Below are positions 1 to 6,097 of a stretch of DNA of 9,086 bases, piece by piece (position 1 is the stretch's first letter; the number at the start of each line of letters is the position of its first letter). The stretch comes from Thermoanaerobaculales bacterium (GTDB taxonomy: Bacteria > Acidobacteriota > Thermoanaerobaculia > Thermoanaerobaculales > Sulfomarinibacteraceae): NCBI GenBank assembly GCA_025456385.1, contig JALOKS010000086.1:1-9086 (forward strand), given 5' to 3'. Below the pieces are notes generated by a model that was not told the origin of the DNA, did not search any database, and saw nothing but the letters and a program-made list of their open reading frames with translations. The position numbers were made by a program, and so were the translations under genes.

Positions 1-52
1 CGGTCTCGTAGACCTCGGCTCCGCGCGGCACGAGCAGCAGGACCCGCTTCAC
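1..52 (-). CDS. Probable DJ-1/PfpI-family protein (N-terminus only)
   Basis: Only the first 17 codons lie in the window; the gene continues past base 1. The frame opens with GTG at 52-50 and reads MKRVLLLVPRGAEVYET. A short hydrophobic beta strand followed by a small polar loop and Glu is the usual opening of DJ-1/PfpI glutamine-amidotransferase-like proteins, where the early Glu sits near the nucleophilic Cys. The start overlaps the TGA of the upstream 63-residue gene in a GTGA arrangement, so the two are very likely translationally coupled. The codons are G/C-ending like those of the neighbours. The family call rests on 17 residues and could be wrong, since other Rossmann-like proteins begin similarly. 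The nucleophile elbow, which would settle it, is outside the window. Confidence 0.4.
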   Translation of the reverse strand, partial: MKRVLLLVPRGAEVYET

Positions 53-240
53 CGCCCGTCTCCGGCGCCGCGCAGGCTCGAGGGCAGGGGCTCGAGCTCG
101 CGAGGCGCGAAGCCGCGCTCCTCGAAGGACATCAGGCGGGCATCGGCTGCGAGGTCGAGGCGGGCCGTGTCGGCCAGGTGCGCGTTGAAGTCCGTCTGGA
201 CCCGGCTCGCGCGGCAGCTGCTGGTGAAGGATTCGCTCAT
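49..240 (-). CDS. Small hypothetical protein, 63 aa
   Basis: I do not recognise this protein. It begins MSESFTSSCRAS and ends SLRGAGDGR. It is polar, with one Cys near residue 9, and has no membrane segment in this form. The ATG at 240 is preceded by a consensus AGGAGG five bases upstream, which decided the start. Codons are strongly G/C-ending on this strand, supporting real coding. Its TGA overlaps the GTG of the DJ-1/PfpI-like gene, so the two form an operon. The same frame stays open upstream, with in-frame ATGs at 348, 339 and 336. Those starts would add about 33-36 residues, including a hydrophobic stretch (ILGGGILGVPGCLVTV) with a Cys that might be a poor lipobox, but none has a visible ribosome binding site. 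Function unknown. Confidence 0.55.
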   Translation of the reverse strand: MSESFTSSCRASRVQTDFNAHLADTARLDLAADARLMSFEERGFAPRELEPLPSSLRGAGDGR

Positions 241-245
241 CGATT

Positions 246-251
246 CCTCCT
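246..251 (-). promoter_or_regulatory. Strong Shine-Dalgarno for the 63-aa gene
   Basis: Read on the minus strand this is AGGAGG, five bases before the ATG at 240. It is one of the best ribosome binding sites in the window and favours the short start over in-frame ATGs at 336-348. The caveat is that the bases also encode Glu-Glu-Glu if the longer form is real. Confidence 0.55.
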
Positions 252-406
252 CGGCCTCGTTACCGACGACGGCGCCCGCACGATCGACGGTGACGAGGCA
301 ACCGGGCACGCCGAGGATACCGCCGCCGAGGATCATCATGATCGCCATCGTGGGCCGCGCGCCGAGCGCCGTCGGCGGTGGGAGGTTAGGATGGGGCGGG
401 GGTGGC

Positions 407-1273
407 ATGTTCGGTTGGTGGCGCAGGCGACGGCGGGCGCGGGTCCTCGCGGAGCCCTTCCCCGCCGAGTGGCGGGCGCGGCTCGAGCTCGAGGTCGCGC
501 TGTGGCGGGCGGTTCCCGACGAGCTCAGGAGTCGGCTCGAGGACGACCTGCGCCTGTTCATCGCCGAGCGTTCCTGGGAGCCGTGCGGCGGCCTGCAGCT
601 GACGCCGGCGATGCAGGCTGTGATCGCCGCTCAGGCGTGCGTTCTCTCGCTCGGCCACTCCGTCGACGCCTTCGACCACGTGCGGTCGATCCTGGTCTAC
701 CCGGACCGCTACCGGGCCCCGGACGTCTACGAGGACGAGGCCGGGATCGTCACCGAGGAGCTCGACGAGCGCGACGGCGAGGCCTGGCACTGGGGCACGG
801 TGGTGCTGGCCTGGCGCGAGCTCGCCGCGGACGCGCGGACCCTCAACGGCCGCAACCTGGTTCTGCACGAGATGGCCCACCAGATCGACCTGCTCGACGC
901 CGTGGCGTCGAGCCCCTTCAGCAGCCCCGACGAGCGCGCCCGCCACAGGCGCTGGCGGGAGACCTTCCTCGATCTCTACGAGGCCTTCTGCACCGAGGTC
1001 GACGCCGGCCGCCGGGTCAAGGGGCTGGACTCGTACGGCGCCGAGGACGAAGCCGAGTTCTTCTCCGTGGCAAGCGAGTCCTTCTTCGAGCGCGGTGCCT
1101 TTCTCAGGACCCACCAACCGGCGCTCTACGAGCTGCTGCAGGAGTACTTCAACCAGGATCCCGCCGCCTGGCCGCCGCCGCCGTCGCGGCCCGAGGCGGA
1201 GGCGGTGAGCGGCCGCGAGCGCCGACGCCTGCGGCGAGCGGCCGAGCGCCGCACGGCCAAACGCCGGGGCTGA
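407..1273 (+). CDS. mtfA: MtfA-like zinc metallopeptidase (M90 family)
   Basis: This 288-residue protein is a zinc-dependent aminopeptidase of the MtfA (Mlc titration factor A) family. In E. coli MtfA binds the repressor Mlc and so affects glucose PTS expression; that role is known only for enterobacteria and need not hold here. The zinc site is visible as HEMAH at 154-158. It is followed by YGAEDEAE, with Tyr210 and Glu217 spaced exactly like catalytic Tyr205 and zinc-ligand Glu212 of E. coli MtfA (265 aa). The N-terminus has WWRRRRR, and the last 20 residues form an Arg/Lys/Ala-rich tail beyond the usual domain. There is no signal peptide, so it is probably cytoplasmic. I chose the ATG at 407 because the protein aligns with the family from there and a G-rich ribosome site (GCGGGGG) precedes it. 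It is divergent from the 63-aa gene and 114 bases from the next gene. Confidence 0.9.
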   Translation: MFGWWRRRRRARVLAEPFPAEWRARLELEVALWRAVPDELRSRLEDDLRLFIAERSWEPCGGLQLTPAMQAVIAAQACVLSLGHSVDAFDHVRSILVYPDRYRAPDVYEDEAGIVTEELDERDGEAWHWGTVVLAWRELAADARTLNGRNLVLHEMAHQIDLLDAVASSPFSSPDERARHRRWRETFLDLYEAFCTEVDAGRRVKGLDSYGAEDEAEFFSVASESFFERGAFLRTHQPALYELLQEYFNQDPAAWPPPPSRPEAEAVSGRERRRLRRAAERRTAKRRG

Positions 1274-1387
1274 GGCAAACGCAGAGGGGCCTCGGGAACG
1301 CGGTCTGATTCCCTGCCGAGTCGCGTCCTCCCGAAATGAAGGCGACCCGGTGCCAGTTGACACACCTGGATGCGACGGGGGTTCGTC

Positions 1388-2632
1388 ATGGCGGTGCGTG
1401 CCGGGGGAACGCGTGTTCGGCTGCAGCGCGAGCTGCTGGGTGCGGTGATCACGGTCGCGGCGGTCGCCTGCGCCGGCGCCGCGGAGCCGCCCGGCGGACC
1501 CGATCTGCGGCTGGTGGCGGGCGGGCTCTCGCGGCCGGTCGCGATCCGCGCCGCGGGCGACGGCTCGGGCCGCCTCTTCGTCGTCGAGCAGGCCGGCCGG
1601 ATCATGGTGCTCCGAGGCGGCGAGGTCCTCGCGACGCCGTTCCTCGACATCGCCTCGCGGGTCGACAGCAGCGGCAACGAGCAAGGCCTGCTCGGGCTCG
1701 CCTTCCACCCCGAGCATGAAGCCAACGGTTCCTTCTTCGTCAACTACACCTACGACCCGCCCGGATCCGGTCCGGACACCACCCGGGTCTCGCGCTTCAC
1801 GGTGGCGGCGGGAGACCCCGACCGCGCCGACCCCGGCAGCGAGACGGTGGTGCTGGAGTTCGCGCAGGACTTCAGCAATCACAACGGCGGTGACCTCCAC
1901 TTCGGACCGGACGGCTTCCTCTACATCGCGAGCGGCGACGGCGGCGGCGGCGGCGATCCGAACGACCGCGCGCAACGGCTCGGCACCCTGCTCGGCAAGC
2001 TGCTGCGGATCGACGTCGACGGGGCCGTGCCCTACGCGGTGCCGCCGGACAACCCCTTCGTCGGCGTCGCCGGCGCGCGGCCGGAGATCTGGGCCTACGG
2101 ACTGCGCAACCCGTGGCGCTTCAGCTTCGACCGCGCGACCGGGGACCTTTTCATCGGCGACGTCGGGCAGAACGCGGTGGAGGAGATCGACTTTCAGCCG
2201 GCGGCCGGCACCGGCGGCGAGAACTACGGCTGGAGCTGTCTCGAGGGCGACGTGGCGGCGGGTTTCAACCCCTGCGACGGGCGTCCGTTGACGGCGCCGA
2301 TCCTGGTCTACGGCCACGAGCAGGGCTGCTCGGTGACCGGCGGCTACCGCTACCGCGGCTCCATCACCGAGCTGCTCGGACTCTACGTCTTCGGCGATTT
2401 CTGCTCGGGGAGGATCTGGCGTGCCGCCGAGTCCGCCGGGAGGTGGCGAGCGGAGCTGTGGGCCGACACCGAGCTCCGGATCAGCTCCTTCGGTGAGGAC
2501 GAGGACGGCGAGCTGGTCGTTGTCGACCTCGAGCGCGGCGAGGTCTACCGCCTGACCGACCCGAGCACGCGGTTGCTGCGGCGCGGCACCGGGCGGAGGC
2601 TCGCGCCCACGGCGGAGACGGGGGGGCGCTGA
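1388..2632 (+). CDS. Exported PQQ-dependent sugar dehydrogenase (GSDH family)
   Basis: This 414-residue six-bladed beta-propeller belongs to the soluble aldose/glucose dehydrogenase group (PF07995; E. coli YliI and Acinetobacter sGDH relatives). Such enzymes oxidise the C1 hydroxyl of sugars in the periplasm using PQQ and calcium. Family signatures: NHNGG near 164-168, with His165 matching the catalytic His144 of sGDH; GPDGFLYIASGDGG just after; GLRNP at 238-242, with Arg240 matching the PQQ-contacting Arg; then GDVGQN and ENYGW. The N-terminus is Arg-rich, then has a hydrophobic core ending VAACAGAAEP, so it is exported. It could be cut by signal peptidase I, or lipidated at the Cys of an imperfect lipobox (AVAC). 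I chose ATG 1388 over in-frame ATG 1370 because GGGG lies about seven bases upstream of it. Four Cys in the C-terminal half may form disulphides. Substrate is unknown, and no PQQ synthesis gene is in the window. Confidence 0.9.
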   Translation: MAVRAGGTRVRLQRELLGAVITVAAVACAGAAEPPGGPDLRLVAGGLSRPVAIRAAGDGSGRLFVVEQAGRIMVLRGGEVLATPFLDIASRVDSSGNEQGLLGLAFHPEHEANGSFFVNYTYDPPGSGPDTTRVSRFTVAAGDPDRADPGSETVVLEFAQDFSNHNGGDLHFGPDGFLYIASGDGGGGGDPNDRAQRLGTLLGKLLRIDVDGAVPYAVPPDNPFVGVAGARPEIWAYGLRNPWRFSFDRATGDLFIGDVGQNAVEEIDFQPAAGTGGENYGWSCLEGDVAAGFNPCDGRPLTAPILVYGHEQGCSVTGGYRYRGSITELLGLYVFGDFCSGRIWRAAESAGRWRAELWADTELRISSFGEDEDGELVVVDLERGEVYRLTDPSTRLLRRGTGRRLAPTAETGGR

Positions 2633-2666
2633 GGGCGCCGCCGACCTCCGCCCCTCGGGTCAGGGG
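2631..2666. terminator. Possible hairpin between convergent genes
   Basis: The 34-base gap between the sugar dehydrogenase and the glycosylase gene can form either of two competing stems. One is GAGGGCG (2631-2637) with CGCCCCTC (2649-2656), with one bulged C. The other is CCCCT (2651-2655) with AGGGG (2662-2666). Neither is followed by a T-run on either strand, so neither is a classic intrinsic terminator. The location between convergent stops is the main support. Confidence 0.25.
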
Positions 2667-3887
2667 TCACGCTTGGACGGCCTTCGGGTCCATTGGCAGC
2701 CCGACCGCAACGGCGAAGCGGTCGAGGGCGCTGCGGGTCGCCGCGCGGTCGGCGGCCGAGGCGCGGTTCTCGAAGTGGGCTGAGAGCAGCTCGAGGCGGC
2801 CGCGCCGGCGGTCGGCCTTGAGGTCGACGCGCGCCACCAGGCGGTCCCCGGCGAGCACGGGCAGGCAGTAGTAGCCGTAGCGCCGCTGCGGCGCCGGCTT
2901 GAAGATCTCGAGCACCTGGTCGAAGCCGAAGAGCAGGTGGACCCGGGCGCGGTCCCAGAGCACGGGGTCGAAAGGGGACAGCAGAGTGCCGCGGTCACCG
3001 CGCGGTCGGGTGCCTTCGAGCCGCGCCGCGAGCTCGAGGTCCTCGGGTCGCACCCACCCCAGAGCTCGGCGGCCGCGACCGCCGTCGACGACGCAGGGGG
3101 CGATCGCGGCCCGGTCCTGCAGGCGGTCGAGGGCGGCGCGGATCTCCTGCGGACGGTTGCGCAGACGCCAGGTCCGGGCGAGGGTGCCGGTCGCCGCCCA
3201 GCCGTGGCCCGCGAGAGCCAGCAGGAGCAGGACCTCGAGCGCCTCGGCCGCCGCCACCGGTTGCGAGCGGTACGCCTCCGGAATGACGCGCTCCGCCAGG
3301 TCGTAGCTGCGTTGGAAGCTGCGCCGCTCGGCGATCGCGAGCTCGCCCGAGGACCAGAGGGCCGTCGCCACCTTTTTGGCGAGCTTGAGGTCCCACCATC
3401 CGCGGCTGCCCCGGCCCTCCATGTCGAGGGCTCGCAGCGGGCCCTCGTCGCGGATCCGCCGCAGCAGGTCGTCCGCGACCTCGGGGTGCTGCCCGACGAG
3501 GTCGCCCCACCACGGGTGGCGGCGGAACTCGGCGCGGCGGAAGGCGAAGACCGGGTAGAGCTCGATCGGCAGCCAGCTCGCCTCGTGGCCCCAGTACTCG
3601 AAGAGGGGCTCGCCCGGGCGCAGCAGCTCCTCGGCGAGGCCGGGGTCGAAGCCCTGGAGGCGGGACATCAGCACGATGGCGTGGCTGCGCGCGCCGGCCA
3701 CCGCCACGGTGTCGAGCTGCAGGTACCCGAAGCGGCGGATCACCGCGTGGGCCGCTGCGCGGGCGCGGGCGCCGCGGCCGCCGGCGCGTTGCGGCAGGCC
3801 CGTCCACTCCGGCTTGAGGAGCCCTCCGCGAGCCAGGGCGAGGCGTCGTGCCGCCCGGATCGGGAGCGATTCCACGCCGAACCGCAC
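2667..3887 (-). CDS. ycaQ: YcaQ/AlkX-type DNA glycosylase (winged-helix HTH_42 family)
   Basis: This 406-residue protein matches the YcaQ/AlkZ family (HTH_42, formerly DUF1006; E. coli YcaQ is about 410 aa). These monofunctional DNA glycosylases remove bulky alkylated bases and unhook interstrand crosslinks. Family features include the opening LPIRAARRLALARGGL, the catalytic segment GYLQLDTVAV with Gln57 and Asp59, a segment with FEYWGHEASWLP, then RRSFQRSYDLAERVIP, LSPFDPVLWDR and the C-terminal RRYGYYCLPVLAGDRLVARVD. The Q-x-D form is that of the broad-specificity YcaQ/AlkX branch; azinomycin-resistance AlkZ has Q-x-Q. The GTG start at 3887 shares its first base with the TAG of the upstream flavoenzyme, so the two genes are co-transcribed and probably coupled. 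An alternative GTG at 3878 would shorten it by three residues. It should act in the cytoplasm on DNA. Confidence 0.88.
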   Translation of the reverse strand: MRFGVESLPIRAARRLALARGGLLKPEWTGLPQRAGGRGARARAAAHAVIRRFGYLQLDTVAVAGARSHAIVLMSRLQGFDPGLAEELLRPGEPLFEYWGHEASWLPIELYPVFAFRRAEFRRHPWWGDLVGQHPEVADDLLRRIRDEGPLRALDMEGRGSRGWWDLKLAKKVATALWSSGELAIAERRSFQRSYDLAERVIPEAYRSQPVAAAEALEVLLLLALAGHGWAATGTLARTWRLRNRPQEIRAALDRLQDRAAIAPCVVDGGRGRRALGWVRPEDLELAARLEGTRPRGDRGTLLSPFDPVLWDRARVHLLFGFDQVLEIFKPAPQRRYGYYCLPVLAGDRLVARVDLKADRRRGRLELLSAHFENRASAADRAATRSALDRFAVAVGLPMDPKAVQA

Positions 3888-5545
3888 TACGCGTGCGCGG
3901 TCGCGACCTCGGGCGCCGCAACGACCTCGGGCGGGGCTGCGGAACGGGCCGGAATGCGCGAGCAGGCGTGCTCGGCCAGCGCCGTGATCGTCAGCGACGG
4001 GTTGACGCCGAGGTTGGCGCCGATCATCGAGCCGTCCATGACAAAGAGCCCCTGGTAGCCGAAGACCTGCCCCGAGGAGTCGACGACGCCGTGCTCGCGG
4101 TCGCGGCCGATGCTGCTGCCGCCGAGGATGTGGGCGGTGGTCGAGGTGTCGAGCAGGACCTCGTTGAGGGTCGACTGCGGGATGCCGTCGAGCTCCGCCG
4201 CCACCTCGCGCGCGATCTCGTTGGCGACCGGGATGTAGGACGGGATCCCGGGCTGCCCAGGGTCGGGCTGCGTCGTCAGGGTGCGGGTGAAGGGCCACAG
4301 CCAACGCCGCTTGCGGACCAGGCGGGTGTGGTTGTCGGCGGTCTGCATCGCCATCACCACCGTGCCCGTCTCCGCCTTGCCCCAGGGCTTGAGCAGGCGC
4401 AGGAAGTCGAGCGGGTGGCGGACGATGTTGCCGAGCCAGCGCAGCTGCCGCGGCACGCGGCCGCCGCCGTCGGTGAGCAGGGTGCCGAGCAGCAACATGA
4501 CGTCGGAGCCCTTCGGGAAGCGCACGCACTCGAAGTGGGTGACGTCGTCGATCTCCACCTTGGCCGCGATCGCGATGCCCTCCCAGAGGTCGCGCCGGCT
4601 CTTGGACGTCACGCCGAGCAGCGCCTCCGAGTTGGTGCGGACCATGTTGCCGAGCTGATCGGAAAGCCGGGGGAGAGCGCCCCGCTCCTTGCAGCGCATG
4701 AGCAGCGGCACCGTCCCGAGGACGCCGCCGGCGAGCACGACCCGGCCCGCGGTCAAGGCGCCGCGGGGCGTGCGCCCGATGCCCCGCGAGCTCCGCCAGT
4801 GGACGCGATAGCCGCCCCCCGCGAGGGCCTCGACGAGGGTGGCCTCGGTGTCGGGCACGATGCGCGCCCCCGCCTGTTCGGCCAGGTAGAGGTAGTTCTT
4901 GTCGAGGGTGTTCTTCGCCCCGGGCCGGCAGCCCACCATGCAGCCGCCGCAGAAGGTGCAGCCGGTGCGGGGAGGCCCCGCGCCGTCGAAGTAGGGGTCG
5001 GGCACCGTGACGTCCGGGCTCCCGAAGTAGATGCCGACCGGGGTGTTGCGGAAGCTGTGCTCCCGACCCCGGCGCGCCGCGGCGCGGCGCAGGGCCTCGT
5101 CGGCCGGACCGAGCTTCGGGTTCTCGACCACGCCCAGCATCCGCCGCGCGGTGTCGTAGTGCGCGGGCATCAGCGCCCGCCAGTTCTCGAGCCCGCGCCA
5201 CTGCGGGTCGTCCCACACGGTGTCGGGCGGCTCGAAGAGGGTGTTCGCGTACACCAGGCTGCCGCCGCCGACGCCCACCCCGTGCAGCACCAGCGCCTCG
5301 CGCAGCAGACGCAAGCCGAAGATCCCCCGGCAGCCGATCCGAGGGAACCAGAAGGACTTCGGGATGTTCCAGTTGCTCTTCGGAAAGTCGTCCGGCCGCC
5401 AGCGCCGGCCCTTCTCGAGCACCGTCACCCGATAGCCCTTGCCGGTCAGGCGGTGGGCGGCCACGGAGCCGCCGAAACCGGAGCCCACCACCACGACGTC
5501 GGTGTCGAACGCGAGCGAGGACTGGCTGTCGGTCGGCTGGGTCAT
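3887..5545 (-). CDS. GMC-family flavin oxidoreductase, ChoD-like
   Basis: This 552-residue FAD enzyme belongs to the GMC oxidoreductases and most resembles mycobacterial ChoD-type 'cholesterol oxidase' proteins (about 578 aa). The FAD dinucleotide site is VVVVGSGFGG, with Gly21-Gly26. It is followed by the glycine-rich GVGVGGGSLVYANTL, typical of this branch. At 196-206 lies CTFCGGCMVGC, then RPGAKNTLDKNYLYLAE, also shared with ChoD. The C-terminus carries TAHILGGSSIG with His472 and ANLGVNPSLT with Asn515, the likely His/Asn catalytic pair. No signal peptide is seen, so it is probably cytoplasmic. The ATG at 5545 has GGGAGG four bases upstream. It is the first gene of an operon with the YcaQ-type gene. 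The substrate may be a sterol, hopanoid or other alcohol; cholesterol activity is not shown by sequence, and even ChoD's activity is debated. Confidence 0.88.
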   Translation of the reverse strand: MTQPTDSQSSLAFDTDVVVVGSGFGGSVAAHRLTGKGYRVTVLEKGRRWRPDDFPKSNWNIPKSFWFPRIGCRGIFGLRLLREALVLHGVGVGGGSLVYANTLFEPPDTVWDDPQWRGLENWRALMPAHYDTARRMLGVVENPKLGPADEALRRAAARRGREHSFRNTPVGIYFGSPDVTVPDPYFDGAGPPRTGCTFCGGCMVGCRPGAKNTLDKNYLYLAEQAGARIVPDTEATLVEALAGGGYRVHWRSSRGIGRTPRGALTAGRVVLAGGVLGTVPLLMRCKERGALPRLSDQLGNMVRTNSEALLGVTSKSRRDLWEGIAIAAKVEIDDVTHFECVRFPKGSDVMLLLGTLLTDGGGRVPRQLRWLGNIVRHPLDFLRLLKPWGKAETGTVVMAMQTADNHTRLVRKRRWLWPFTRTLTTQPDPGQPGIPSYIPVANEIAREVAAELDGIPQSTLNEVLLDTSTTAHILGGSSIGRDREHGVVDSSGQVFGYQGLFVMDGSMIGANLGVNPSLTITALAEHACSRIPARSAAPPEVVAAPEVATAHA

Positions 5546-5549
5546 CGCG

Positions 5550-5555
5550 CCTCCC
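5550..5555 (-). promoter_or_regulatory. Shine-Dalgarno of the GMC oxidoreductase
   Basis: Read on the minus strand this is GGGAGG, four bases before the ATG at 5545. It fixes the start a few residues before the FAD-binding strand. Confidence 0.55.
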
Positions 5556-5562
5556 GCGGGAG

Positions 5563-5592
5563 AGTCTACCGCCGAGTGCCGCAGGACGGCAA
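5563..5592 (-). promoter_or_regulatory. Candidate sigma-70-like promoter for the GMC/ycaQ operon
   Basis: On the minus strand TTGCCG (5592-5587) and TAGACT (5568-5563) are 18 bases apart, each matching four of six consensus bases. The start point would fall near 5556, giving a leader of about 11 bases that only just includes the GGGAGG ribosome site. Weak support from sequence alone. Confidence 0.22.
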
Positions 5593-5622
5593 ACCGGTCG
5601 GGCGCCCGGGGCCGGGGCGGGG

Positions 5623-5650
5623 TGGAGATCACAGGGGGTGCCGGTATACT
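5623..5650 (+). promoter_or_regulatory. Candidate promoter directly upstream of the thioredoxin-fold gene
   Basis: TATACT at 5645-5650 matches five of six bases of the -10 consensus, and TGGAGA at 5623-5628 matches four of six of the -35, with 16 bases between. The predicted start point, about seven bases past the -10, coincides with the ATG at 5657. The transcript may therefore be leaderless, which fits the absence of any ribosome site in front of that ATG. Confidence 0.4.
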
Positions 5651-5656
5651 CCAGCC

Positions 5657-6097
5657 ATGAACCGAGCGACGTGCCTGCTGCTCGCGCTCGCTCTCGCCCA
5701 GCCCGCGGCCGGGGCGGAGCTGTCGCTGGTGGACGGGGTCTCCGGGGCACCGCTGGCATGGGGCGACTGGCTGGCCCGCCGCGGTCCTGCGGCGGTGCTG
5801 GTCTGGGCGTCGTGGGCGCCGGGGGCCGAGGAGGCACTGGGCAACCGGCAGGCGCTCGCCGAGGCCGCCCGCGAGCAGGGCCTGGGCTTCGCCGTGGTCG
5901 ACGTCCAGGAGTCGCTCGACGAAGCCAGGCGGGCGCTCGCCGGTGTGGAGTCCTGGGTGCACGACCGTCACGGCGAGCTCCTCAAGTCGTACCGCGTGAT
6001 CCGGGTGCCGTCGTTGGTGATCGTCGCCAAGGACGGGTCGGTTCTCGGCCGCCTCGAGGCGAACGTGGAAGCGCTTCGATCCTGGGGGCCGCGGTGA
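5657..6097 (+). CDS. Exported thioredoxin-fold protein lacking the CxxC motif
   Basis: This 146-residue protein has a signal peptide (core CLLLALALAQP, probable cut after Ala20 in AAGA/E) and then a TlpA/AhpC-TSA-like thioredoxin fold. The strand VLVWASWAPGAEEA at 47-60 aligns with the usual WASWCPPC active site, but both Cys are Ala (Ala54 and Ala57). The fold is supported by the second strand GFAVVDVQE and by the cis-Pro loop YRVIRVPSLVIVAKDG, with Pro118. The only Cys is in the signal peptide, so disulphide chemistry is not possible in the mature protein. It may be a binding or scaffold protein in the periplasm. It is the first gene of a three-gene operon, and its TGA overlaps the GTG of the M23 gene. 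The ATG is chosen because the signal peptide starts there, although no ribosome site precedes it. The family is clear; the role is unknown. Confidence 0.75.
   Translation: MNRATCLLLALALAQPAAGAELSLVDGVSGAPLAWGDWLARRGPAAVLVWASWAPGAEEALGNRQALAEAAREQGLGFAVVDVQESLDEARRALAGVESWVHDRHGELLKSYRVIRVPSLVIVAKDGSVLGRLEANVEALRSWGPR

Noticed and set aside
1357..1362. Perfect TTGACA before the sugar dehydrogenase
   Set aside because: At 16-18 bases downstream there is only G-rich ribosome-site sequence and no -10, so it is probably chance.
1935..1956. GGC-rich run in the sugar dehydrogenase gene
   Set aside because: It encodes the Gly-rich loop after the conserved SGDGG motif, so it is protein-driven and not a repeat element.
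386..2317. Long minus-strand open frame opposite the MtfA and sugar dehydrogenase genes
   Set aside because: No family match. It is antisense to two clear genes, with composition typical of a complementary frame.
3848..5656. Plus-strand open frame running into the thioredoxin-fold gene
   Set aside because: It is antisense to the GMC oxidoreductase. The signal peptide at 5657 marks the true start.
2667..5837. A single minus-strand open frame of over 1000 codons
   Set aside because: Only the part from 3887 down is the real YcaQ-type gene. The upstream part is Arg/Pro/Ala-rich out-of-frame reading of the GMC gene and is open only because stops are rare in GC-rich DNA.
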